A stretch of DNA of 64,000 nucleotides, from contig NC_087388.1 of NCBI RefSeq assembly GCF_963675165.1, positions 812,800-876,799 of the forward strand. The letters are read 5' to 3'. This DNA is from Halichondria panicea (lineage: Eukaryota > Porifera > Demospongiae > Suberitida > Halichondriidae). The notes below the pieces were generated by a model. It was not told the DNA's origin. It saw only the letters and a list, made by a program, of their open reading frames with translations, and ran no database searches. Position numbers and translations under genes: made by a program. Below, in pieces: positions 10,048 to 36,787 of the stretch (within the stretch, counting starts at the first letter, position 1; every line of letters begins with the position of its first letter).

Positions 10048-12898
10048 TCAACTTTTAGTCCCATCTTTGACCTCAGCTATAGAGTCAATGAACATGAGTA
10101 TCTCAGCTACAGTCTTCAATGTCTCAGCCCCAGTTACCAGGTCCCTGTGTGTATGTGTGTGCGTTGCGTGTGTGTGTGTGTGTGATAAGTGGGGAGAGGG
10201 TTAAAAACAAGCATGGTAAAATGTCCCACTAGTACTGTACGAAAACAGGCTTTCTGACAAATGAATTTATGCCACAAATAAGGCAAACCTAGTAAGCCCA
10301 CAAGGCATTAGACATATCCACTGTTACTGGTACAAGGAGTCTAGCCTGTTTTTATGGCCGTACTGTGTAGATAGCATTCAGCCCCCCCTCACACACACAT
10401 GTAGTAGCTACCTGATGGACTGTTCGGCTTTGTGTGAGGCAGTCACCAGTTGTAGGGATGCAAAGTTTGCCTTTTCTCTAACTCCTCTCAGCATCTCTTC
10501 GTACTTCTGATGAACGCTTTGTGGTGACGCCTGAGCCAGCTGGACCTGTGTGTGTGGTATGTGGTGGGTGGGGGGGGGGGGTGGAATTTCAATATTTCCA
10601 AGAGAAAATAATTATCAAACTCCCCAATCAGCTGAGCAGACAATACCAACTGTATATTTTAAGACCTCCTAAAGGATGACGGGGGATTCCACACAACACA
10701 CTACACACTCCCACGGAGTTCCCAGGACATCCCCACCATCTATTATAACAGCCGAGGGAAAATCCACATAATGTGTCTGTGGGTGTCAAAAGTCCCTTGA
10801 AGCTATTGTTTACTTCGACTGAGGGGCTTCCAAAAGACTTCCTGTAGCTATGCTAATTTTTGGCAAAAGATCCATGTACAATCTTATGTACTGAACAACG
10901 AGCAATAATCTACTTATGGGAGGCCATAACTTCAGTAATATCAGAACTAGTAGTTGGCTCTAGACAAGACCCCCCACATGATGATGGTATATGCTCAGAT
11001 CAAAGTTATGGAAAGGCTGTTCAGAGCACGTTGTACGGTATGCTGTTAGCCAAGCAATGAGTGTACCTGTAGTGACTGTATCTCTTGCTTCAGTCTAGCA
11101 ATGGTAGCTTCAGCAGTGGCCGCCCGTTTCTGTGGAGAGACAAAAATAAGATAAGCACAAAACCTGACAACGCAAAGTATAGGTCAGCAAAATTCCTACA
11201 GTTGTGATGAACATGAGAAGGTGTTTGTTTATATTTGTTAATGCGCATTGAAACCTTCTAAAAATGCAATGCAAAGCAAATTACTAACACAGCCTATGCT
11301 ACACTGTTACAGTATAACACCAATGTACAGTGTTCATGTACTATGGTGGTTCAACCAACTATGGACATGCCAGCTACTCTATCAGAGGGTGTACGCAATC
11401 AGAGGGATACTCACAGTGGTGGCGACGAGGTTGCTCTCCACCTTCTGTGCCATCTCCTCCAGTGATCGTGTGTCTTCCTCTTCCTTCCTCCTCAGAGCCA
11501 CCAGCTCTTGTTGTAGAGACGTGTTCCTGGAGGGGGGGGTAGCTAGATAAAGAGGATACAGCTATGATCATATAGTCTTTGAGCAGTTATAACTTTAGTT
11601 CTGAAATTCCTAAAAATTGGACAACCTAAACTCGGAATTCAAAGTAAGTACGTACATTTTAAGGGAAAGGAGTTGTGTAAAGGAAGATAAAGGCCACATG
11701 GACATACTGTACTACTCACCTTTCTTTATGTTTCTTAGTCGCTTGATGTGATTTCTGTACCTCTCCTTTCAGCTTCTCATTCTCAGCTCTCAACTGCAGA
11801 TAACAAGAGTACACGATTGCTATTATCGAAGCTTTTGCTGAGCTCTCTAATGAAGCGAAAACAGGCTCTAGTTAGTAAGAGCCCTATAACTGTAGTACAG
11901 TACAAAACAGTACAGTAAACGATTGCTATATAAGTACACAGTAAGGAGAACCTACAGTACACACTACAGTACAACACAATGTATTACTCTAAATTCACTA
12001 TCAGAGAACTGTCCCTATCCCACTAACCTTCCTGACCAGAGTGCTCTCCCCCTCTCCTGCTAAGACCCTGCTCAAAACTTGAGGGGACTCCTTTGTACTA
12101 GCCTCCAGAGAGCTGCCGAACCAGTCACTGTCTTCATCCTCATCTTTACTGCCTCTACTCGTCAACGACGTGGTTCGGCCATTGGAGACATCACTTGTTT
12201 TGGGTACAGAGGTCAAAGGTGGGCCCAGATCGATCGGAGCATTGGAGGATTTATTGAAAAACAGAGAATCTTCTTCCGTAAGTCCAAAAGAACTGTCAGA
12301 GTCTGACTCAAAAATGTCCGATTTTATCAGAGGGTCTGACACTACTTTGGTATCCTTGCTGGGGCCGGGAGGTGGTCCTCTGTGGGGGGTCTCCTTGCTG
12401 GGGGGGAACAGGTCGTCCAGTTCAGAGCTGCTGCCTTCAGACGAGCCATCTCCCACTAGTCGAGTAGCCTGTGTGTGTGTGTGTGTAGGGGTGAGGGGTG
12501 TAGGGGTGAGAGTGGATGAATGCTGGGGATATGTAACCAATGTAAGGTAACATGATGTGTGTGTGTATTTACCTGACTTTGTTTCTTCGTTTTCTTGGTC
12601 TTAACAAACTTTGTAAACGAGAACGGATTGTCAGCATCTTCTGGAGATAATAATCCATCAGTTGAATTCGTGCATTCAGCTTATAATTCCACATACCTTT
12701 TTCTGGGTCTTCTACCTCTGGAAATAATACATCATCGTTGTTTTTTTTTCTGCGGGTTTCTTTCTTCTTTTTTGTAGACTTCACATTCTTCCCTCCCTTT
12801 TCCAACTGCTCTGAGTGGCCGGTGAGATCAGTGGAGGTCCTCTTCATAAAACTCTTAAAGGAGAAGGGATTATCTTTATCATGTGTAGCTTCAGCCAT
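10048..12898 (-). CDS. ENTR1: ENTR1 (SDCCAG3)-like endosome-trafficking regulator
   Basis: Eight minus-strand exons: 12697-12898, 12573-12640, 12028-12468, 11720-11793, 11415-11526, 11067-11129, 10412-10545, 10048-10144; 396 residues. The N-terminus has two NPFSF motifs (DKDNPFSFKSFMKR at residue ~8 and DADNPFSFTKFVKTKK at ~70) separated by a Lys-rich stretch. A Ser/Asp/Glu-rich disordered middle follows (SSELDDLFPPSKETP), then coiled coil from ~240 on (LRAENEKLKGEV, LQQELVALRRKEEED, TIARLKQEIQSLQ) and a conserved-looking tail, ETLKTVAEILMFIDSIAEVKD. NPFSF near the start plus a C-terminal coiled coil is the layout of vertebrate ENTR1, which works with PTPN13 and retromer on endosomes and in cytokinesis. 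The start is 197 bp from the AGXT2 start on the other strand. Confidence 0.8.
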
Positions 12899-13094
12899 TG
12901 CTTGGAGGTGTGTATAGATCCATGTGGTAATGATCGTTACCAGACAGGCTTATAGATTGTGATTGTATATTGTGCTTTTTTGTTAGTCGACCGTTTTTTT
13001 TACCTAATGGGTCGAGCAACAAAGAAACATAAAATAATAGCTTATAAATTATGACAAAGGGTCGTCGACACACTATCTGCCCTAGCTCTGAAAG
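12899..13094. promoter_or_regulatory. Bidirectional promoter region, ENTR1 / AGXT2
   Basis: 196 bp separate the two start codons. No TATA box is evident. The close head-to-head arrangement implies a shared promoter. Confidence 0.5.
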
Positions 13095-16000
13095 ATGGCT
13101 GCAATACGATTGCTTGGTGCTCGAGCTCAGAGAGCGATCAGCTTGTCTCAGCGATGGAGCTATCTTACTAGGAATGTCTACAGGTCTGCTTCTGGTGAGG
13201 GTCGAGCATGCAATAGCTAGTATTCATTTTTCAGTGTATTTACTGCTGTTTTATTGTAGGTGTCCCTGATCAGATGCCACCGTGTGACTTCCAACCATCT
13301 CCGTACACTGTGAGTACACATACTTATATTGTGCATCATGACCACACCCACCATACTACCCTCAGGGCAAGTCGTACGAGGAGACATTGGCCACTCGTAA
13401 GGAACATGTCAGTCCCGGCTACCTCACCTACTACAAGAACCCCATCCTTATCCATCAGGTGAGACAAAGAGAGGTAGTCAGTCAGACCTGTATTTGTACA
13501 CTGTGCCATTTTATTGCTTGTTTAATAGATAACGATTTCTACTACTAATAAACGTGTTGATGCTAAACATTTTTCGAGCTTTTAAAAGCAAAGATCTAAA
13601 ATTCCTATTAATTGACCTCAAGTCATAGATAGTAGCAAGAGTACATAAGAAGAGAAGAGTGTCGAACTACTGATACTTCTACACAAACACTGTGCACAAA
13701 ATAACGTGACATCCTGTCAATTGCACGTGAGCAACTCGCAATTAATTAATGACGTTTGCACATAATTACGCAATGCTCAGAAGTTGTTAATAGTGAGTAA
13801 AGAGTGCAAGTGAAGAGGATCAACTCGACTATTGTCTCTATTTAGATGATTTTTGTGAAGAGATCGTCTCCTATCAGTGTGCAGTGCAGTGAGCAGCTCC
13901 ATGAGCTCTGAACGTTAAACGCGAACAACTAGCTAGATTTGTTCGATACCACACCCCTAAAAACGTTACGGTTAACATTTACTAGGAGATTACTAGTAAG
14001 TTTACAATACTTTATCACGTGCGAGTCATGTTACTTTGTGCAGTGTTTGTGTAGAAGTATCAGTAGTTCGACACTCTTCTCTTCTTATGGATATACAATA
14101 TACACTGTACCATTTGTTCTTGTAGATATTCTATGATGCTTAGATTATCCGAGGTCGTATATACCACCTCACAATTATATTCACGAAATGCCCACAAACT
14201 AATTACTGGTGCATATTGTCACCTCAGGGTCACATGCAGTGGGTGTTTGATCACACTGGACGGAGGTATCTCGACCTGTTCGGTGGCATAGTGACTGTCA
14301 GCGTGGGCCACTGTCACCCGTGAGCCACTGTCACCCGTGAGCCATCACACCACACATACCACCCACGCAACACATCACACCACCCACGCACATGCACATA
14401 CACACACCCACACACACACTACCCACATGCACACAGCACACACAGCACACACACACTGATAGGTTTGGGGGAGAAAGATGTTTGTTCAGATAATTATGTG
14501 ATTCTAGGAAAATAATAATATTGTCCATTTAAAACTTTCTTCTGTGTACACGTGTTAACCTCCCTCCCCAGGAAAGTGAGTGCCCGTGTCAAGGACCAGA
14601 TGGACAAGTTGTGGCACCTAACTAACATCTACATGCATCCTGGTATCCATGACTACGCAGAGAAGCTTGCCTCAAAGCTCCCTGGAGATCTCAAGGTATG
14701 GTACAGTGATGGCTCTTAGATAGAGCTACAAGATGGTCTGCTTAGATAAACGATTGCTTTCAGCCTCAAATGTTCTGTTTTGAAAGAAAAAGTGTAGCCT
14801 TTGCTTTTAAATAACAATTAAAATAGGCTAATTTTGTTTGTTTAAATTGTCTGGTACAAGCAGTAGCCATATGCAGCTAAAACATGTAGCTTTTATTAAA
14901 GAACACCTCATAATGGACCCTATGTTTCCCTATGCAGGTGGTCTACTTCACCAACAGTGGAGGGGAGGCTAATGAACTGGCCATGCTTATGGCAAGACTC
15001 CACACTGGGGCCTTCGATATCGTCTCCCTAAGGTAAGCTAATCACCTGAGAGTCCATCCCCCCCCCCCGTACTAGCTGGTATATTTATGCTATGCTATAC
15101 CCTCCTTGTGCTACTCTATAAGGTATCTTTGTGCTGCACCTCCCTGTCCAGGAACTGCTACCACGGTACCAGTCCGTACACACAAGGGCTGACTGGAATG
15201 GGGACATGGAAGTACCCCTTTGCTAACGGCTTTGGCGTACATCATGTGAGTGTCACACGACCTTGTTTCACTCATCAGTAAAATTATTATTTTCCCTCAG
15301 GCGATGAATCCTGATGTATATCGAGGACTGTGGGGTGGAAGTAATTGCAGGGACTCACTCTCGCAGACCACCAGGTCATGTGACTGTAGTCAAGGCAACT
15401 GTAATGCATGTGACATGTATGTGGAGCAGTTTAGAGACACGATAAAGTTCAGTGTACCCAAGGGCAAGCTGGCAGCGTTCTTTGTAGAGCCAATACAGGT
15501 TTGCTATCATACACTGGCACTGGCATGTAACCATCTCATAATACAGTGGAACCTCTGTTAACAACCACCTCCGAATAAAGGCCAGTTGCTATATAACGGC
15601 CAGGCACCCAGGTCCCAAATGAACAGTTTGTGTACAAAACAACCTCTCAACAAAGCCCACCTTTGTATAAAAACATTGTTCCTCAAAGATGTCCGTTATA
15701 GAGGGGCTCCACTGTAATTATTATAGTATGCCTTTCAGAGATCCTATATTGTATATCGGGTTTCGAATGCGACATTCTTGAATTATGAATTTTCGCAATC
15801 GAAAGACACGCACAGTGAGCATGCGCATGCAATTTAAAATTCCATGCTTTGTAGAAACGCAATCAGGCTTGTACAGTGTCATTCACTAACCTCGCATCTT
15901 GATATACGGTAAATCGACCCGATATACTTGTCAAAAGTGATGGCAGACTTTGCCTCATGCTTCCTCCACTGCTAACAGGGGGTGGGTGGGGGCACTCAGT

Positions 16001-17645
16001 ACCCGAAGGACTTCCTGCGTAGGGCGTTTGAAGTAACGAGGGAGAGTGGGGGCGTCTGTGTGGCTGACGAGGTGAGACTATCTTTTGTTGCTAGGTAGGG
16101 GGGAGACTACCTTGTGTTGCTAGGTAGGGGGGGGAGACTACCTTGTGTTGCTAGGGAGGGAGGGGGGACTGAAAGGGTACTAGCTTTGTACTGATTGCAA
16201 ACAGGAATACAACATTTTAACCTGACCATTACAACGTAGATCTCTTCCTCTGACTAATAATAAACTCTACAACAGCGGTGCTAATTAACCGTTAAACAGC
16301 TGTAACAATACATAATTGTAGTCACTCAATTGGTTTCGATTGTTTCAATTATAATCTTACATAAGCTGGAATATCTAGAGAATTGCCTTTATGACCATTC
16401 TTGTCTTGTTACTCACAGGTGCAGACAGGGTTTGGTCGTCTAGGTAGCCATTTCTGGGGCTTTGAGGCAGCAGGGGTCACTCCTGATATTGGTAAGGGAG
16501 GGTCAGTGTACGCGTACTATTGGTTATTTTGTACAACACAGTTACCATGGCAAAGGGCATTGGAAATGGATTCCCGTTGGCTGCCGTGGTGACCACACCA
16601 GGTAATACATAATTATAGCATTTGTAAAACTGTTTTCATGATAAAAATTATCTATTTCAGAGATAGCCAGTACGATGACTCGCTCCCTCCACTTCAACAC
16701 GTATGGGGGAAACCCCCTCGCTTGTGCCGCTGGGTCAGCTGTTCTCGACGTGAGTTATATTAAGCTATATATTAGACTATCTAAATCAACGTCTATTTCT
16801 TTCTTTATTCCTCCAATTAATACCGTATTGAACGATTAATACAGTATTTTATCTTATTGAACGATTGTGAGGCTACTAATAACCCTCGAAAACAGCTACA
16901 ATTAAGTGCTATACGGTATGTAATCGTGTCTCTTGTGCAGGTGATTGAGGAGGAGGGGATTCAGGAGAAGGCGGGCAGAGTGGGCAGAGTCTTCATTGAG
17001 CATCTGATGAGTCTACGGGATGAGTTTGAGTGCGTGGGGGACGTCCGAGGGAAGGGACTCATGTTAGCAGTGGAGTTGGTGACAGACAAGGTACGTGATT
17101 ATATAACATAGAAGGTAATTTACCTACTACCATTTAAAAATATTCGTACAGCTCAGGGTAGTGACGTTGAACCTATTGCAGTACAGTTATAGTTTTAAAT
17201 TTCGTATGATGTTCTACAATTAATTAATGCAAATTAATGCGGATTGTACGAAAATTTTCACCATACGAAAATAACCCGCTACATGTATACAGTACAGTAT
17301 ACGTTGTAAACATTTGTAACTCCCCCTCACTGAGTCACACATCACACACACACATCACACCCCTCACACACACACATACACACGTCCAGGCGACCCAAGA
17401 GCCCCTGCCAGCTGCTGATATGAACCAGATATGGGAGGAGTGTAAAGAAAACGGGGTGCTCATCGGAAAAGGAGGTTTCTACGGAAACGTAAGCTACACC
17501 CCTTTACTGAATTCTTCATTAATGACTTCAACTCCCCTATTAGATATTTCGTATCAAGCCTCCTATGTGTGTGACAGAGGATGATGTCATCTTTTCAACT
17601 GGTGTGCTTAGAAACGCCCTGAGGAACTATACACAATCTAAATAG
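13095..17645 (+). CDS. AGXT2: Alanine-glyoxylate aminotransferase 2, mitochondrial
   Basis: Fifteen exons: 13095-13194, 13260-13309, 13366-13458, 14228-14319, 14572-14695, 14938-15032, 15152-15245, 15301-15498, 15979-16071, 16419-16491, 16542-16601, 16661-16749, 16941-17090, 17390-17488, 17544-17645; 503 residues. It is a class III PLP aminotransferase. It has an Arg-rich, acid-poor N-terminus ([16 protein letters not shown]) typical of a mitochondrial presequence, then [59 protein letters not shown] and the PLP-lysine motif [15 protein letters not shown] (Lys342). The mammalian enzyme transaminates alanine or beta-aminoisobutyrate with glyoxylate and also degrades dimethylarginines. Length and motif order are normal. 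Introns 3 and 8 carry inverted-repeat elements. Confidence 0.95.
13643..14090. mobile_element. Foldback/MITE-type element in AGXT2 intron 3
   Basis: About 450 bp bounded by near-perfect inverted repeats of some 65 bp. The left end reads CATAAGAAGAGAAGAGTGTC and the right end is its complement, continuing inward through matching TGATACTTCTACACAAACACTG. The interior is AT-rich and non-coding. No clean target duplication was found. Confidence 0.8.
15544..15714. mobile_element. TA-flanked MITE in AGXT2 intron 8
   Basis: 171 bp with imperfect terminal inverted repeats (CAGTGGAACCTCTGTTA at the left; its partner ATAGAGGGGCTCCACTG at the right), flanked by TA on both sides as in Tc1/mariner/pogo-type insertions. 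Non-coding. Confidence 0.75.
15757..15930 (+). repeat. Interspersed repeat, copy 1 (AGXT2 intron 8)
   Basis: It shares the landmarks CGCAATCGAAAG, GTGAGCATGC and AAACGCAATCAGGCT in the same order with the inverted copy at about 22066-22265. It begins near ATATCGGGTTTCGAATG and ends with a short near-inverted GATATACGG/CCGATATAC motif. Family unknown, probably a MITE. Confidence 0.6.
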
Positions 17646-17870
17646 ACCATTAATTACCGATTGTTTAATCATAACATGTATGTATGACTATCCCTATTTT
17701 TGTAATCCCCTCGATCTATGTATCTTAAAAATAAGTATTTGGTTAAATTTAATGGATTATTTTGTACTCCCATCATAATTTCATAAATTCAAATTAATAT
17801 TGTATTGCTTGACAAAAATAATATAATAGGTGTTAGGACATGTATATATACAAAACTGTTCACTGATTGG
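17646..17870. other. Convergent 3' ends, no gene
   Basis: 225 AT-rich bases between the AGXT2 stop and the C45 hydrolase stop on the other strand. They must hold both 3' UTRs and polyadenylation signals. Confidence 0.6.
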
Positions 17871-21311
<3,441 letters not shown>

Positions 21312-21453
21312 AATAATTTTCTTTTAGCTACTTGAGGTTTTGAGTTCAGAGTTCAGTCTGCAGCGAGCCCCACCCATCTTAGTGCGCATGCGCTATGCAC
21401 ACTGAAGAGTGATAAAGTGGATAAAGGGGCGACCACATGTGTTATTATTGATA
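21312..21453. promoter_or_regulatory. Bidirectional promoter region, C45 hydrolase / MCM4
   Basis: 142 bp between the start codons of two divergent genes. It contains an alternating purine/pyrimidine palindrome, GTGCGCATGCGCTATGCAC, near 21381 that resembles an NRF1-type GCGCATGCGC site. Confidence 0.5.
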
Positions 21454-34292
<12,839 letters not shown>

Positions 34293-34556
34293 CCAGAAAC
34301 TAAACTCTTTAATTAGCTATTATGACCTAAATTAATTAAGACTCCCTGTTATAATAATACAATACATGCATGTATCGATTATTATGTTTTCATTTACTGC
34401 AGAAGTGTCTTCTTGTTTTAATTCCTGTTTAACGTATTATTATTATACAGTTATTAGAATGGATTGCATTTCTAATCCCATCATTATAATTATTCGTCAA
34501 TTAATAATGGATAATAACAACACTGTATATGCAATGCAAGCAAGTGCTCTTCACAG

Positions 34557-34628
34557 AATGCCACAAACATCCACTCTCTGGCCTCAAGGTATAACTTGAA
34601 TTAACCAGAGAGCTTCAAAACGGCCATT
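34557..34628 (-). promoter_or_regulatory. Candidate SECIS element, 3' UTR of the MsrA gene
   Basis: On the minus strand, about 130 nt after the MsrA stop, a 72-nt hairpin has the eukaryotic SECIS plan. The lower stem is AATGGCC/GGCATT (one bulge). An internal loop leads to a non-canonical pair set TGA (5') and GA (3'). The upper stem GCTCTCTGG/CCAGAGAGT is nine pairs including one G-U. An unpaired AA follows 12 nt after the TGA (GGTTAA), and a small top stem TCAAG/CTTGA gives a type-2 form. The base before TGA is T rather than the usual A (or G), a departure from consensus. Its position and the in-frame TGA upstream support the reading. Confidence 0.72.
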
Positions 34629-34758
34629 ACAAAGTAAAGAAACACACACTATAAGAGCCAGTTAGAGCTATAAAACAAATAATCGGTGAATAACAGGACA
34701 TGTAATAAAATAAAACGTGATGCAGCTTCTATAATATAATATTTTAGAGTTTTGAGTT

Positions 34759-36584
34759 TCACCAGCCGGATCCACGTCCGACCAGGCTTTTCACACGCTC
34801 TTGTAGCTTAGTGGAGAGATTAAACGATGGCATCTCCTTTTCCAGGGCCTCGAGGCTACCATGACCACCTACGTAGCCATTGAGACGGGTGGCAATGTGT
34901 GAGGTGATGATCTCCTTGTCTGACAGCCCCAGGGCATCACAGACGTCCCTCTGTTGACGCAGGAGGTACTTCTGGTGATAGCTGCAGGGAGTGGGAAATA
35001 CAGTCATGAAGACAGGAAAGGAGACAATTCAACCCTAAATGTTTGCAGACACGTATGCAGTAGCTTATGCCAACACACTGCAAGCAGGCTAATTGTATTT
35101 ACTTCCTGAGGTGATTCATGCATGTGCCAACCACATGTTAATTAGAGTGTGAATTCATCACAATGCGTGTGTACACAGAGGCCAGGACAAATATAGCAGG
35201 AAATAGCAACCACACTATGACCTCTTAGGAAGGTTAGCAACCACACTATGACCTTTTAGGGATCAATACAGGAAGGTAGCTAGGTCACACAACAGACTGA
35301 CACACACAGTTAGTTAAGGCTGTTATAGAGTAATCACCAAACTAGAGGGGGGAGCAGACAGACTCAGCTGGCTTACCCTTTGGCAACAATAAACTACATA
35401 CCCAGGTAGATGAGTAACAAAAACATTCAATACTATTATAATAATTATGATACCACATTGCAAATGTTTCCCCAGCAACAAGCAACAATGCATAATAAGT
35501 AAAAGCAAACACTTAATGCACTCAGCATTAGTAATAACACAGACTAGATTCTGGGAAGTTATTCACAAATTATAGCTACAATGCACACACACAGCTCAGC
35601 TTAGTACACTCTCTGTGTGTGTGTGTGTATAGTATTAGCATGACCGTTGACTTACTTCTCAGCATCGTAGAATGTCTCTGCCTCTGCGATTTTTGTCACT
35701 ATCTTCTTGCTCGCAGTCTTCTGTCTCTCATCTCTTGTCTCTTCGGCCAATCGCTTCTGCTCGTCACCGTGATAAAAGATGGCTGACATGTACTGCCTCG
35801 AGGCACAACGCGTGGAGTCGTGGTTTTGCCAGAACAATTTGAGCATCTCCGAGTAAGTTGTGACCTTGGGGTCGTACTCAATCTGCATGCTCTCTGTGTG
35901 GTCCCCACTGAGGGAGAAATGTTTGCCAAAACTGTCAACAAAAGCACACAGTTAGGCTAATTACAGTTACAGTAAATTACTTCACCATACGGGCAAGGAT
36001 GTTCTATTTTCCATCCTCCAACTCTACACCCAAATGTGCATATAATTACAGCCTAACACGTGGTAAACTAGGCCTCCAAGGTGGTTAACCATGTCCCTGC
36101 ACACTGTTAATAAATATATATGCTAGCTAAATGAGATTTTGGTGCACTAGTACAAGCTATGTACCTACAAGAATTAAGACAACAGTATACTTATTTACAG
36201 CGTTTTCTTCAAAGCCAGGTATTAAAATGTACCAGTAAAATCAACAGAGCATAGCAAATACATCACGGCTAGCTAGCTAGCTTGCACTTACAGACTGTGA
36301 TACGTCGGTCCTCGTTTCTTCCCCCCAGTAAATCCCACCTTGGTCCTCAGAACCCCCGGGGCACTCCCAAACTGTGCCTCGGGGAACCAGAATCAGCTCA
36401 TCGCAAAGGTGGCTGTCTCGAAGGGAGCATTAGCACTGGCTGCAGGGGTGTCTGTGAGAGTTATCTCATTGGTCTTCTGTGTAATCTCTGTCAGTGGGTC
36501 AGTGGTAGTCATCTCTGGTTCTTGGCTCGTTTCTGCTGGCTTGCTCTTGGGACCTCTTTTGAATAAACGGCGTAATACAGACAT
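34759..36584 (-). CDS. MSRA: Peptide methionine sulfoxide reductase A, selenocysteine form
   Basis: Three minus-strand exons, 36292-36584, 35656-35907 and 34759-34981; 255 residues if the TGA at 36393-36395 is read as Sec. The MsrA catalytic motif GCFWGPE appears as M-S-(TGA)-F-W-F-P-E-A-Q-F-G, with the TGA exactly at the nucleophile (residue 64). Frame and similarity continue on both sides: TKVGFTGG, MQIEYDPKVTTYSEML, KLFWQNHDSTRC, QYMSAIFYHG and AENYHQKYL are all MsrA landmarks. The C-terminus is extended (RLNGYVGGHGSLEALE), as in some non-vertebrate MsrA. The enzyme reduces methionine-S-sulfoxide; Sec normally raises the rate of the first step. A SECIS candidate lies in the 3' UTR. The N-terminal ~60 residues are a poorly conserved Ser/Thr-rich extension. 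The start is 204 bp from the next gene's start. Confidence 0.9.
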
Positions 36585-36787
36585 TGTGTAGATTTAGCCT
36601 TATACAGTCTTTATTGGCAGTGTATAAGATAACTATATTTATAATTACACTGTTTCTTTGTCAGCTATTTTTTTGTCACATGGTCAGCTCGTCACTTTGT
36701 TGCATAGCTACGAGCCCCTCCCCCCTGTCTTTGTGGTCATTATTTTGGTAAAGGCCTCCACGTGGCCCAGAATATTATAAGAGAAAG
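36585..36787. promoter_or_regulatory. Bidirectional promoter region, MsrA / nucleoside-hydrolase-like gene
   Basis: 203 bp between divergent start codons. It includes a CCACGTGG E-box-like palindrome near 36760. Confidence 0.45.

Noticed and set aside
36393-36584. MsrA as a pseudogene because of the in-frame TGA
   Set aside because: The only in-frame stop is at the catalytic Cys position, all exons stay in phase, and a SECIS-like hairpin follows. Sec decoding explains it better.
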